Assembly (NCBI RefSeq): GCF_013415845.1
Contig: NZ_CP058907.1
Span: forward strand, 2,542,001 to 2,606,000
Direction: 5' to 3'
Origin: Rhodopseudomonas palustris
GTDB taxonomy: Bacteria > Pseudomonadota > Alphaproteobacteria > Rhizobiales > Xanthobacteraceae
Length of the DNA: 64,000 bases
The position numbers and the translations under genes are program-made. Below are positions 17,744 through 25,466 of the stretch, one piece after another (position 1 is the first letter of the stretch; each line of letters begins with the position of its first letter). A model generated the notes under the pieces. It ran no database searches, was not told the DNA's origin, and saw only the letters and a list, made by a program, of their open reading frames with translations.

Positions 17744-18481
17744 ATGTCGAGCGTACTTTACGAATCCCGCGACGGGATTGCCGAGATCACCATCAACCGG
17801 CCGGACAAGCACAACGTCATCGACCATTCGGTCGTGGAGGGCCTGAACGCGGCGTGGAAACGGTTCAATGCCGGCAGCGATCACGTCGCGATCCTGACCG
17901 CGAATGGCGATCGCGCCTTCAGCGCCGGAGCCAATCTGAAGGACATCCCGCATGATTTCTGGCGGGCGGTGCCGGGCGTCGGCGTTCCCGTCGACAAGCC
18001 GATCATCGCCGCAATCGGCGGCCTCGTGGTCGGCGGCGGCCTGGTGCTGGTGCAGTTCGCTGATCTTGCGATCGCCGCCGACAACACGGTGCTGTCTTAT
18101 CCGGAAGCCAAGGTCGGCTACAGCGGCGGCCTGATCAGTTCGCTAGCCGCGCGCATCCCGCACAAGATCGCGATGGAGCTGCTGCTGGTCGGCGGTTCGA
18201 TTGACGCGCATCGCGCCTACGAGATCGGGCTGGTCAATCGCGTGGTGCCGAACGGCGATCAACTCACGGTCGCGCGTCAGTTCGCGGCCGAGATCGCCGC
18301 AAATGCGCCGCTGGTGGTGAAGCTGCTGAAGGGCTTTGTCGGCGCGACGCTGCCGAAGGGACCGTCGGAGGCCGCCGCGATCACCCGTGCCACCGTCGAG
18401 GCGGTCAACACCGCGGACGACTACCGCGAGGGCATTGCCGCGTTCTTCGAGAAGCGGGCGCCGGCGTTCAAGGGCGTGTAG
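17744..18481 (+). CDS. Enoyl-CoA hydratase/isomerase family protein
   Basis: 245-residue crotonase-family protein. The substrate-binding ITINRPDKHNVID is near 15-27, oxyanion-hole segments are SAGANLKDIP (about 60-70) and GGLVVGGGLVLVQFADLAIA (about 90-110), and the end is EGIAAFFEKRAPAFKG, the usual crotonase tail. At the position of the second catalytic glutamate (normally E..G..GG) the sequence reads YPEAKVGYSGG, so one acidic residue is kept. It lies 21 bases after the ligase gene in the same operon and would hydrate or isomerise the CoA ester made there. Confidence 0.88.
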   Translation: MSSVLYESRDGIAEITINRPDKHNVIDHSVVEGLNAAWKRFNAGSDHVAILTANGDRAFSAGANLKDIPHDFWRAVPGVGVPVDKPIIAAIGGLVVGGGLVLVQFADLAIAADNTVLSYPEAKVGYSGGLISSLAARIPHKIAMELLLVGGSIDAHRAYEIGLVNRVVPNGDQLTVARQFAAEIAANAPLVVKLLKGFVGATLPKGPSEAAAITRATVEAVNTADDYREGIAAFFEKRAPAFKGV

Positions 18482-18817
18482 TTCGCGCCCGTTTTCTCCT
18501 GCGTGCGGTGAGAATCCCCTCGCGACTCTGATCATCAAATTGGGTGTTCGGCTGGAGACGATCATGCTGCGCGTGCGGCATGATTGGGAACGTCATTCTC
18601 CATGAGGGTCGCTTCGCTGTCTGTGCCTGCGCGACGCCCGTGATGTTCTCCGTTAGGCTGGTCATTTGAAATCATGTTTCATTGACCGGATACCGGCGCA
18701 CCTCGATCATGTGAGCTCTGAATCTCATCAGCGAGATCGGCCGAAACGCGCCGAACCAGCTCGCTGATAGTTGCCGCTGACGATGCGGCCCGAGCCCTGA
18801 AAGCGAAGAGGACATTC
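18482..18817. other. Intergenic region before the NitT/TauT-type importer
   Basis: About 335 bases without a convincing gene. The short frames on both strands have no ribosome binding site. The 60 bases before the binding-protein ATG contain a GAGG ribosome binding site (GCGAAGAGGAC). A promoter for the importer operon is expected here, but no clear hexamers or repeats were found. Confidence 0.45.
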
Positions 18818-19906
18818 ATGAGCAACCAAGAAAAAGGCCGGTGGATCAGCCGGCGTTCCGTGCTGCTGGGCGCGGCGTCTGGCGTCATCGCGGCGCCGGC
18901 TGGCGCTTTCGGCCTTCAGGCATTTCCCGCTCGGCCGATCGGCTACGATCTGTCGGATGCGCCGATCTGCCGGACCTCCGGTGAAGCAACTCCGCTGACT
19001 GGCGCGCCGCGCAAGGTGAAGCTGTCGTGGAACGCCACTTCGGTGTGCTCGGTGCAGGTGCCGGTCGCGGTCGATTACGACTTCTTCAAAAAGCAAAATC
19101 TCGACGTCGAGCTGGTGAATTTCTCCGGCTCGACCGATCAGCTGCTCGAAGCGATCGCCACCGGCAAGAGCGACGCCGGCGTGGGCATGGCGCTGCGCTG
19201 GCTCAAGCCGCTGGAGCAGGGGTTCGACGTCAAGATCGTTGCCGGCACCCATGGCGGCTGCCTGCGTGCGATCGCGCCGACCAAGTCGGAGATCAGCAAG
19301 GTCACCGATCTCAAGGGCAAGGTCGTGGCGATCGACGATCAGGCCGGCCCGGGCAAGAACTTCTTCTCGATCCAGCTCGCCAAGGCCGGCATCGATCCGA
19401 CCAAGGATCTCGAGTGGAAGCAGTATCCGGCCAACCTCGTTCGGCTCGCAGTCGAGAAGGGCGAGGCGCAAGCGGCGCTGGCGTCCGATCCGCTCGCGCA
19501 TGCGTTCCTCAAGGACGGCGAGTTCAAGGAGATCGGCTCCAATCTCGACGGCATCTATCGCAATGTGAGCTGCTGCATCGTCGGTGTCCGCGGCAGCCTG
19601 ATCCGCGAAGAGCCGCAGGTGGCGCGCGCGCTGACCCAGGCGCTGCTCGACGCGGCCGAGTTCTCGTCCAAGAACCCTGAGAAGGCGGCGAAGTCGTTCC
19701 TGCCTTACGCGCCGAAGATCGTCACCGAGGAGGATATCCAGACGCTGATCAAGTATCACACCCACGATCATCACCCGATCGGCGCGCAGCTCAAGAACGA
19801 GCTCAAGCTCTACGCCGACGACCTCAAGGCCGTTTCGGTGATCAAACCCTCGACCGACACCACCAAATTTGCGGAAAAGATCTATGCTGACGTATTCCGC
19901 GTCTGA
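18818..19906 (+). CDS. NitT/TauT-type ABC substrate-binding protein with Tat signal
   Basis: 362 residues. A twin-arginine signal (SRRSVLLGA at 11-19, then a hydrophobic stretch) sends the folded protein to the periplasm. The mature part has the NMT1/SsuA-type fold: VPVAVDYDFFKKQNLDVELVNF, GSTDQLLEAIATGKSDAGVGM, LKGKVVAIDDQAGPGKNFF. It is followed by its permease (23-base overlap) and ATPase, so the three make a full importer. Family members carry sulfonates, nitrate, pyrimidine precursors or aromatic acids. The GMC, ligase and hydratase genes upstream may act on the cargo. Confidence 0.87.
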   Translation: MSNQEKGRWISRRSVLLGAASGVIAAPAGAFGLQAFPARPIGYDLSDAPICRTSGEATPLTGAPRKVKLSWNATSVCSVQVPVAVDYDFFKKQNLDVELVNFSGSTDQLLEAIATGKSDAGVGMALRWLKPLEQGFDVKIVAGTHGGCLRAIAPTKSEISKVTDLKGKVVAIDDQAGPGKNFFSIQLAKAGIDPTKDLEWKQYPANLVRLAVEKGEAQAALASDPLAHAFLKDGEFKEIGSNLDGIYRNVSCCIVGVRGSLIREEPQVARALTQALLDAAEFSSKNPEKAAKSFLPYAPKIVTEEDIQTLIKYHTHDHHPIGAQLKNELKLYADDLKAVSVIKPSTDTTKFAEKIYADVFRV

Positions 19907-20912
19907 GACGCTCGATCTCGACGTCGGGACGCGTCTTGCGTCCCGCACGCCGTCGCTGCTTCGCGCGCTGCGCGGGCATTTCGTCGGCTTCGCCGCCAGC
20001 CTCGGCTGGATCGCGTTCGGTCTGTCCTGCCTGTGGCGGGAAGACATCGGCGATTGGACGCGCACCAAGGAGGTGGCGATCGCCGCCTTCGTGTTCGGCG
20101 GTGCGATCGCGATCGCGGCGGTGGCCGGGTTCTGGTCGCAGCGGGTTGGCGAGTCCCTGCAGCGGCGGTCGCCCTGGCTGCTGCTGCTCGGTGTGGTGCT
20201 TGCGCTGTGGGAGGTTCTGACCGCGAAGCTCGGCGTGCTGCCGCTGCCGTTCTTCCCGCCGCCTCAGGCGATCGTCGAAGTCTATACCGACGACTTCGTC
20301 AAGCTGTTCGACAGCGTGTTCGCATCGGTGAAGCTGCAGCTCGGCGGCTATCTGATCGGCGCGGCGGTCGGCTTCGTCACCGGCGTGTCGATCGGCTGGT
20401 CGCGTGCCGTCGGCTATTGGGTGCATCCGGTGCTGCGGTTCATCGGCCCGCTGCCGGCAACCGCGTGGCTGCCGATCGCCTTCTTCGCCTTCCCCTCGAG
20501 CTGGAGCGCCTCGACCTTCCTGATCGCGCTCGCCACCGGATTCCCGGTGACGGTGCTGACCTGGTCGGGTGTCGCCAGCGTATCGAATGCGTACTATGAC
20601 GTCGCGCGCACGCTCGGCGCCAAGCCGTCATTCCTGGTGTTCAAGGTCGCGATCCCGGCGGCGCTGCCGCACGTCTTCGTCGGCCTGTTCATGGGCCTCG
20701 GCGCATCGTTCGCGGTGCTGGTGGTGGCGGAGATGATGGGCGTGAAGTCCGGTCTCGGCTGGTACCTGCAATGGGCTCAGGGCTGGGCGGCCTACGCCAA
20801 CATGTATGCGGCGCTGCTGGTGATGTCGCTGCTGTGCTCCGGCGCCATCACGGCGTTGTTCAAGGTCCGTGACCGCTTGCTGGTCTGGCAGAAGGGTGTC
20901 GTGAAATGGTGA
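19884..20912 (+). CDS. NitT/TauT-type ABC transporter permease with N-terminal extension
   Basis: 342 residues from ATG 19884; a TTG at 19869 is an alternative. The C-terminal 250 residues match SsuC/TauC permeases, with the EAA loop YDVARTLGAKPSFLVFKVAIPAALPH and GVKSGLGWYLQWAQGWAAYANMYAALL. The first about 95 residues add two further hydrophobic segments (GHFVGFAASLGWIAFGLSCLW and VAIAAFVFGGAIAIAAVAGFW), which the usual 250-260 residue permeases lack. It overlaps the binding-protein gene by 23 bases and the ATPase gene by 7. Confidence 0.85.
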   Translation: MLTYSASETLDLDVGTRLASRTPSLLRALRGHFVGFAASLGWIAFGLSCLWREDIGDWTRTKEVAIAAFVFGGAIAIAAVAGFWSQRVGESLQRRSPWLLLLGVVLALWEVLTAKLGVLPLPFFPPPQAIVEVYTDDFVKLFDSVFASVKLQLGGYLIGAAVGFVTGVSIGWSRAVGYWVHPVLRFIGPLPATAWLPIAFFAFPSSWSASTFLIALATGFPVTVLTWSGVASVSNAYYDVARTLGAKPSFLVFKVAIPAALPHVFVGLFMGLGASFAVLVVAEMMGVKSGLGWYLQWAQGWAAYANMYAALLVMSLLCSGAITALFKVRDRLLVWQKGVVKW

Positions 20913-21700
20913 GCGCCGTCGCATTGAAGCAGGAGCCGCAAGCTGCCGGCGCTGCGCTCGACGTCGTCGACGTCAGCCACCATTTCGACATCGACGGCGC
21001 CGAACTGCCGGTGCTCGATCACGTCACGCTCAGTGCCAAGCCGGGCGAGTTCGTGGCGCTGCTCGGGCCCTCCGGCTGCGGCAAGTCCACGTTGCTGCGT
21101 CTGGTAGCCGGGCTGGAGCCGCCGCGCGCCGGCCGGCTGCTTGAAGACGGCCGCGTGATTACCGGGCCGCATCCGTCGCGGGTCGTCGTGTTCCAGGACC
21201 CGACGCTGTTTCCGTGGCGGACGGTGTGGAAGAACGTCGCGCTCGGCCTTGAGGCGCAGGGCATCATCAAGAGTGAGCGTCACCGCGTCGATGCGGCGCT
21301 GGCGCTGGTCGGGCTGAGCGGCTTCGCCAATGCCTATCCGCACCAACTCTCCGGCGGTATGGCACAGCGCGTGTCGCTGGCCCGCGCACTGGTCAACGAT
21401 CCCGACATCCTGGTGCTGGACGAGCCGCTCGGCAAACTCGACTCGCTGACCCGGCTCAGCATGCAGACCGAGATCGTGTCGCTGTGGCAGCGGCAGGGCT
21501 TCACGACGCTACTGGTGACCCACGACGTCGAAGAGGCGCTGTTCCTGGCGCAGCGGGTGGTGGTGTTCAGCGAACGTCCCGCCAAGCTCAAGGCCGACAT
21601 CGCCGTGGAGGCGCCGTATCCGCGCCACCGCGGCGATCCATACTTGGCCGACCTGCGCCGTCAGATCCTCGGCCTGCTCGGCCTCGACGCCACCTGGTGA
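20906..21700 (+). CDS. NitT/TauT-type ABC transporter ATP-binding protein
   Basis: 264-residue ATPase of the SsuB/TauB/NrtD group. Walker A GPSGCGKST is at about 54-62, FQDPTLFPWRTVWKNVALGL follows the Q-loop, signature LSGGMAQRVSLARAL, Walker B ILVLDEPLGKLD, H-loop THDVEEAL. The phrase LFPWRTVWKNV and the VFSERPAKLKADIAVEAPYPR tail are typical of this group. It is the last gene of the operon and is followed by a strong intrinsic terminator. Confidence 0.9.
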   Translation: MVSAVALKQEPQAAGAALDVVDVSHHFDIDGAELPVLDHVTLSAKPGEFVALLGPSGCGKSTLLRLVAGLEPPRAGRLLEDGRVITGPHPSRVVVFQDPTLFPWRTVWKNVALGLEAQGIIKSERHRVDAALALVGLSGFANAYPHQLSGGMAQRVSLARALVNDPDILVLDEPLGKLDSLTRLSMQTEIVSLWQRQGFTTLLVTHDVEEALFLAQRVVVFSERPAKLKADIAVEAPYPRHRGDPYLADLRRQILGLLGLDATW

Positions 21701-21767
21701 TCGGCGCCACGCGACGAATAGTCAACGGCGCGCCGTAACCAGCGCGCCGCGATCTCTCTCCCTCCTG

Positions 21768-21804
21768 ACGCCGTTCCGGTTCTGCCGGAGCGGCGTCTTT
21801 TTTT
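21768..21804 (+). terminator. Intrinsic terminator of the importer operon
   Basis: A 12-pair stem ACGCCGTTCCGG / CCGGAGCGGCGT with one G-U pair and a 5-base loop, followed by C and seven Ts. It stands 67 bases after the ATPase stop. It is a textbook rho-independent terminator reading rightward. Confidence 0.9.
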
Positions 21805-21819
21805 GCGGGGCCGCGGCCG

Positions 21820-21853
21820 GACGACGGCGGCGGTCGTCACCGCGGCCGCGGTG
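21820..21853. repeat. GC-rich inverted repeats downstream of pit
   Basis: GACGAC/GTCGTC arms at 21820-21838, followed by the perfect 16-base palindrome CACCGCGGCCGCGGTG at 21838-21853. They end 5 bases before the pit stop codon as read on the minus strand, so they could end pit transcripts, though no U-run follows directly. Confidence 0.35.
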
Positions 21854-21858
21854 CAGGC

Positions 21859-23487
21859 TCAGAGCACGCGCGACAGCAGTACGTACAGGGTCGCCGATAG
21901 CAGGATCGCGGCCGGCAGCGTCAGTACCCAGGCCATCAGCAGGTTGCGGATCGTGGCCATCTGTAGGCCCGAGCCATTTGCCGCCATCGTGCCGGCGACA
22001 CCCGACGACAGCACGTGGGTGGTCGAGACTGGCAAGCCGAACATATCCGCCGCGCCGATGGTCGAAGCCGCCACCAGCTCGGCGGAGGCGCCCTGCGCGT
22101 AGGTCAGATGTGACTTGCCGATCTTCTCACCGACGGTGATGACGATGCGCTTCCAGCCGATCATGGTGCCGAGGCCGAGCGCGATCGCGACCGCGATCTT
22201 GACCCAGTTCGGAATGAACTTGGTGGCGCTATCGAGCGAGCCCTTGTAGGCGTTGAGCTTGGCAACATCGTCCTTGCTGAGGTCGCTTTCCTTATCCTTC
22301 ATCAGGAAGCGGATCGCCTCGGACGCCAGATACATGTCGTTGCGGGTGTTGCCGACGGACTCGGCCGGCACTTTGCTGAGCGAGCCGTAGCGCTGCACCT
22401 GCTCGCCGATATCCTTCACCAGCACCGCCAGCGAAGGGTAGGTGCCTTCGCTGATCTTGTGCTGCGACACGTATTGCGTCACCGCGGGGCGGGGATCGCC
22501 GATGATGCTGTAGCCGGCGCCCTTTGCCGCGATCACAGCCGATGCGGCCGTCGAGGTCTGCTCGAAATGCGCGACCTGGGAATCCGGCAGGGCACGATTG
22601 AGCGCATAGGCGGTCGGCACGGTGCCGATCAGGATCAGCATGATCAGGCCCATGCCTTTCTGACCGTCGTTGGAGCCGTGGGCGAAGCTGACGCCGGTAC
22701 AGGTCAGGATCAGCAGGCCGCGGATCCACCACGGCGGCGGCGCGTTGCCTTCAGGCGCGGAGTACAGCTTCGGATTGCGCACGACCAGTTTGAGCAGCAG
22801 GAGCAGGATCGCGGCGCAGACGAAGCCGACCAGCGGCGACAGCAGCAGCGCATAGCCGATCTCGGTCGCCTTGCCCCAGTCCACTCCCGAAGTGCCGTCG
22901 CGGCCGCGCATCAGCGCATTGGCGACACCGACGCCGATGATCGAGCCGATCAAGGTGTGCGAGCTGGAGGCGGGGAGGCCGAAGTACCAGGTCCCGAGAT
23001 TCCACAGGATTGCGGCGATCAGCAGCGCGAACACCATTGCGAAGCCGGCACTCGATCCGACCTGCAGGATCAATTCCACCGGCAGTAGCGAGACGATTCC
23101 GAAAGCCACCGCACCGGTGGAGGTCAGCACGCCGAGGAAGTTGAACACCCCCGACCATACGACCGCGACTTCGGCCGGCAGCGAGTGGGTGTAGATCACG
23201 GTCGCGACCGCGTTGGCGGTGTCGTGGAAGCCGTTGACGAACTCGAAGCCGAGGGCGATCAGCAGCGCCACCAGCAGCAGCAGATAAGGCAAATACGTCG
23301 TGACGCGGACGCCGGTTGCCTCGACGTCGACATAGATGCTGTAAGCCACGAACAGAATGCCGACACCGAGGACCCCGAAGAACAGGATCATCGTCAGCGG
23401 ATTGAAGCCTTTGTCCAGGTTCGGCCGACCGGCCGGCTGAAGAGGCCCATTGTCGTCGATTGCTTGATTGATGGTGAAATCGGTCAC
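21859..23487 (-). CDS. pit: PiT-family inorganic phosphate transporter
   Basis: 542-residue membrane protein with about ten to twelve hydrophobic segments. Family signatures are duplicated: GFEFVNGFHDTANAVATVIYT (near 80-100), GLPASSSHTLIGSIIG, then VSFAHGSNDGQKGMGL and GLPVSTTHVLSSGVAGTM. A hydrophilic loop of about 110 residues (about 305-415) separates the halves. It is a low-affinity phosphate (metal-phosphate) importer driven by the proton gradient. The start is GTG 23487. Upstream lie PhoB-like repeats and a copy of a palindrome also found at the divergent marR gene. The charged N-terminus of about 30 residues is longer than in E. coli PitA. Confidence 0.92.
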   Translation of the reverse strand: MTDFTINQAIDDNGPLQPAGRPNLDKGFNPLTMILFFGVLGVGILFVAYSIYVDVEATGVRVTTYLPYLLLLVALLIALGFEFVNGFHDTANAVATVIYTHSLPAEVAVVWSGVFNFLGVLTSTGAVAFGIVSLLPVELILQVGSSAGFAMVFALLIAAILWNLGTWYFGLPASSSHTLIGSIIGVGVANALMRGRDGTSGVDWGKATEIGYALLLSPLVGFVCAAILLLLLKLVVRNPKLYSAPEGNAPPPWWIRGLLILTCTGVSFAHGSNDGQKGMGLIMLILIGTVPTAYALNRALPDSQVAHFEQTSTAASAVIAAKGAGYSIIGDPRPAVTQYVSQHKISEGTYPSLAVLVKDIGEQVQRYGSLSKVPAESVGNTRNDMYLASEAIRFLMKDKESDLSKDDVAKLNAYKGSLDSATKFIPNWVKIAVAIALGLGTMIGWKRIVITVGEKIGKSHLTYAQGASAELVAASTIGAADMFGLPVSTTHVLSSGVAGTMAANGSGLQMATIRNLLMAWVLTLPAAILLSATLYVLLSRVL

Positions 23488-23505
23488 GCTACGCCCCGTT
23501 TTATT

Positions 23506-23519
23506 TAATGGCGCGATAT
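23506..23519. promoter_or_regulatory. Degenerate MarR-like operator copy before pit
   Basis: TAATGGCGCGATAT matches the perfect palindrome at 23643-23656 at 11 of 14 positions and lies 19 bases upstream of the pit GTG. If the MarR protein binds the palindrome, it may also bind here and repress pit. This rests on similarity alone. Confidence 0.35.
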
Positions 23520-23531
23520 TCCCCGCCCGAT

Positions 23532-23560
23532 CTGACGCTCCGATGACACTTGTCGGTCAG
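23532..23560 (-). promoter_or_regulatory. Pho-box-like triple half-site upstream of pit
   Basis: Read on the minus strand, three 7-base half-sites occur with 11-base periodicity: CTGACCG, GTGTCAT and GCGTCAG. The middle one matches the PhoB half-site CTGTCAT at six of seven positions and the outer ones at four. The array starts 45 bases upstream of the pit start codon. In Sinorhizobium, pit is repressed by PhoB under phosphate limitation, which makes the position sensible. Confidence 0.45.
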
Positions 23561-23642
23561 CTGGATGTCGATGGCGTTGCGGATCTACGGCGGGGAGTGA
23601 ACAGGGCGGGCGCAGGGGAGGGGCAGAACTGACTTGTAAGTG

Positions 23643-23671
23643 ATATGGCGCCATATTATATTGTGGCATAT
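23643..23671. promoter_or_regulatory. Tandem ATAT-N6-ATAT operators at the marR start
   Basis: A perfect 14-base palindrome ATATGGCGCCATAT (23643-23656) is followed, 15 bases on, by ATATTGTGGCATAT (23658-23671), which runs into the marR start codon. AT-rich arms of this kind are unusual in this GC-rich region and have the size of MarR-family operators. Autorepression of the marR operon is the simplest reading. Confidence 0.5.
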
Positions 23672-24197
23672 GATCAAGCTCGACCAAAAATACGGGGCTC
23701 TTCTGAAGCGAACGGGAGCTTACGATGAGCGCACGGTCGAATGTATGCGGCTGTGCTTCGAACTGTTGACATTGACCACTGCGATCGACCGCGATTGTGC
23801 AAGCCGGCTCGGCGCGCACGGCGTGTCGGAAGGCAAGTTCGTTTTGTTGTTCCTTTTGAGCGACGCGAAAGATGGCTTGTCTCCGCATGAGCTAGCCGAG
23901 CAGGCAGGCGTGACCCGCGGCACGATTACGGGCCTGCTCGATGGCTTGGAGCGCGACGGGCATGTCGATCGCCACTCGCATGGCGACGACCGCCGGAAGC
24001 TCGTGGTGCGCCTGACGCCAAAGGGGCGCCGATTGGCACGGGAGCTTACGGCGACGCATGGTCGTTGGATTGCCTCTCTGTTCTCAGACTTTTCGGAAGC
24101 GGAAAGGGCATCGCTCCGTCGTCTCCTCGCAAAGGCGTATGCCCGCACGGATGCCGGCCGCGCCAGTTTAAAAGGGAGCGATGATGACCGGACGTGA
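23670..24197 (+). CDS. MarR-family transcriptional regulator
   Basis: 175 residues from ATG 23670; a start at 23640 is possible but would include the operator palindrome. The winged helix is clear: LSPHELAEQAGVTRGTITGLLDGLERDGHVDRHSHGDDRRKLVVRLTPKGRRLA-type sequence at about residues 65-120, with the wing DDRRKLVV. Flanking helices would dimerise. It is the first gene of an operon with an AlkD-like gene (14-base overlap) and a small protein, and diverges from pit. Tandem palindromes overlap its start. The ligand is unknown. Confidence 0.88.
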   Translation: MIKLDQKYGALLKRTGAYDERTVECMRLCFELLTLTTAIDRDCASRLGAHGVSEGKFVLLFLLSDAKDGLSPHELAEQAGVTRGTITGLLDGLERDGHVDRHSHGDDRRKLVVRLTPKGRRLARELTATHGRWIASLFSDFSEAERASLRRLLAKAYARTDAGRASLKGSDDDRT

Positions 24198-24921
24198 CGA
24201 CCGCGCTACTGCATTGAATAGCGGGAAAGCGGAAGCCGCCACCCTTGCCGAAGTGTTGGCGGTCGACACCCCGATCCTCTTCCAGTCCATCTTTCCCGAA
24301 GCTCCCGACCGCTACGCAGTCGAGGTCGATGCCGTTGGCCGTCTCGGCATTTCGGCGCGCATGGCGGCGATGGGCCAACTGCTGGTGAGGTGGCCGGGGC
24401 CGGCTGTGATCGAAAGACTGCGCGATCATCGCAGCGACACTGTGCGCGGCTGGGGCTGCTTCGTCATTGGAGCTCAGGATATGGCCTTAGCGGATCGGCT
24501 CGCGGCCATTCGCCCCTTCGCCGACGATCCGCATTTCGGCGTTCGCGAATGGGCATGGTTGGCGGTTCGTCCTGCAATCGCTGAACGTTTGGGCGATGCT
24601 TTCACGATTCTATTGGATTGGGCTGCCGACCCGTCCGACCGCATCCGCCGCTTCGCCAGTGAGGCGACACGGCCCCGTGGCGTCTGGTGCAAACATATCG
24701 CGGCCCTGAAGACCAACCCTGAGCCAGGGCGCGTGTTGCTGGATCCGCTTCGGGCGGACCCATCAGCCTATGTGCAGGATTCAGTCGGGAACTGGCTGAA
24801 CGATGCCGCCAAGACGCGGCCGGACTGGGTGCGCCGCGTTGTCGATGAATGGCTCGCGCATTTCGCGCCGAGCGCAACGCAGCGGATTGCAAAGCGGGCG
24901 CTACGTTCGATCGACCATTGA
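24184..24921 (+). CDS. AlkD-like DNA alkylation repair (HEAT-repeat) protein
   Basis: 245 residues from the second of two adjacent ATGs (24181, 24184); GGGAG lies 5 bases before the latter. It is rich in tryptophan and arginine in HEAT-like helices: DTVRGWGCFVIGAQDMALADRLAAIRPFADD-like, FGVREWAWLAVRPAI, IRRFASEATRPRGVWC. This matches the DNA alkylation repair family, in which aromatic residues around a conserved Asp excise alkylated purines. VREWAW and RPRGVW lie where such residues are expected. The gene overlaps marR, which suggests regulated expression. Other HEAT-repeat roles remain possible. Confidence 0.75.
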   Translation: MTGRDDRATALNSGKAEAATLAEVLAVDTPILFQSIFPEAPDRYAVEVDAVGRLGISARMAAMGQLLVRWPGPAVIERLRDHRSDTVRGWGCFVIGAQDMALADRLAAIRPFADDPHFGVREWAWLAVRPAIAERLGDAFTILLDWAADPSDRIRRFASEATRPRGVWCKHIAALKTNPEPGRVLLDPLRADPSAYVQDSVGNWLNDAAKTRPDWVRRVVDEWLAHFAPSATQRIAKRALRSIDH

Positions 24922-24940
24922 TCTTCGCAAGGAACTACGT

Positions 24941-25315
24941 GTGACTCAGATTTTGATCGAGCTTTACGAGCCCACACCCGAATGGCTGGCACTGTCCAGC
25001 CAAGATCGGCAGGCGCTGTTCGCCAGGATCGGCGCAGGAATGGGGGATCTTCTCGCGCTGGGCATCGAGCCTCTCGCCTTTGGTGAAATCGACGCCGCGG
25101 CTCCACACAGTGCTGCGCAACACTTCTTCGCCGTCTGGCGTGCGCCTGACCGCGAATCCCTCGATACCCTGATTGCCGGCATCTCGGCGTCCGGATGGCA
25201 CAGCTATTTCGCGACCGTGAATGCTGCTGGGGCCGTCTCGGATCTCGCCGCGCATCTCGGGCAGCTCGACGCGCGCGACGGAACCAGAGAGATGCGGATT
25301 TCGGGAGCGGTTTGA
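24941..25315 (+). CDS. Conserved small protein, function unknown
   Basis: 124 residues from GTG 24941, with AAGGA 8 bases upstream. The sequence has the pattern of a small alpha/beta (ferredoxin-like, dimeric barrel) protein: VTQILIELYEPTPEWLALS, RIGAGMGDLLALGIEPLAFGEI, QHFFAVWRAPDRESLDTLIAGI, WHSYFATVNAAG. HFFAVWRAPD and the Asp/His pattern recall short proteins of uncharacterised DUF families. It starts 19 bases after the AlkD-like stop, as third gene of the MarR operon. No enzyme role can be assigned. Confidence 0.6.
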   Translation: MTQILIELYEPTPEWLALSSQDRQALFARIGAGMGDLLALGIEPLAFGEIDAAAPHSAAQHFFAVWRAPDRESLDTLIAGISASGWHSYFATVNAAGAVSDLAAHLGQLDARDGTREMRISGAV

Positions 25316-25372
25316 GCGATCGTCGCGAAGGCGGCTCACTATAGAGCAGAGACTCGGCAGGCTTCGCAAAAC

Positions 25373-25466
25373 TGGCGGAGACGGAGGGATTCGAACCCTC
25401 GATAGGGCTTTACAACCCTATAACGGTTTAGCAAACCGCCGCCTTCAGCCACTCGGCCACGTCTCC
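25373..25466 (-). tRNA. tRNA-Ser (anticodon GCU)
   Basis: Read on the minus strand, the acceptor arms are GGAGACG and CGTCTCC, the D-arm region TGGCCGAGTGGCTGAAGGC, the anticodon arm GGTTTGCTAAACC with anticodon GCT, a long variable arm ATAGGGTTGTAAAGCCCTAT, and the T-arm GAGGGTTCGAATCCCTC. The discriminator is G and the CCA end is encoded (25373-25375). It is a class II tRNA reading AGC/AGU. No integrase or repeat of its 3' end was seen nearby. Confidence 0.96.
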
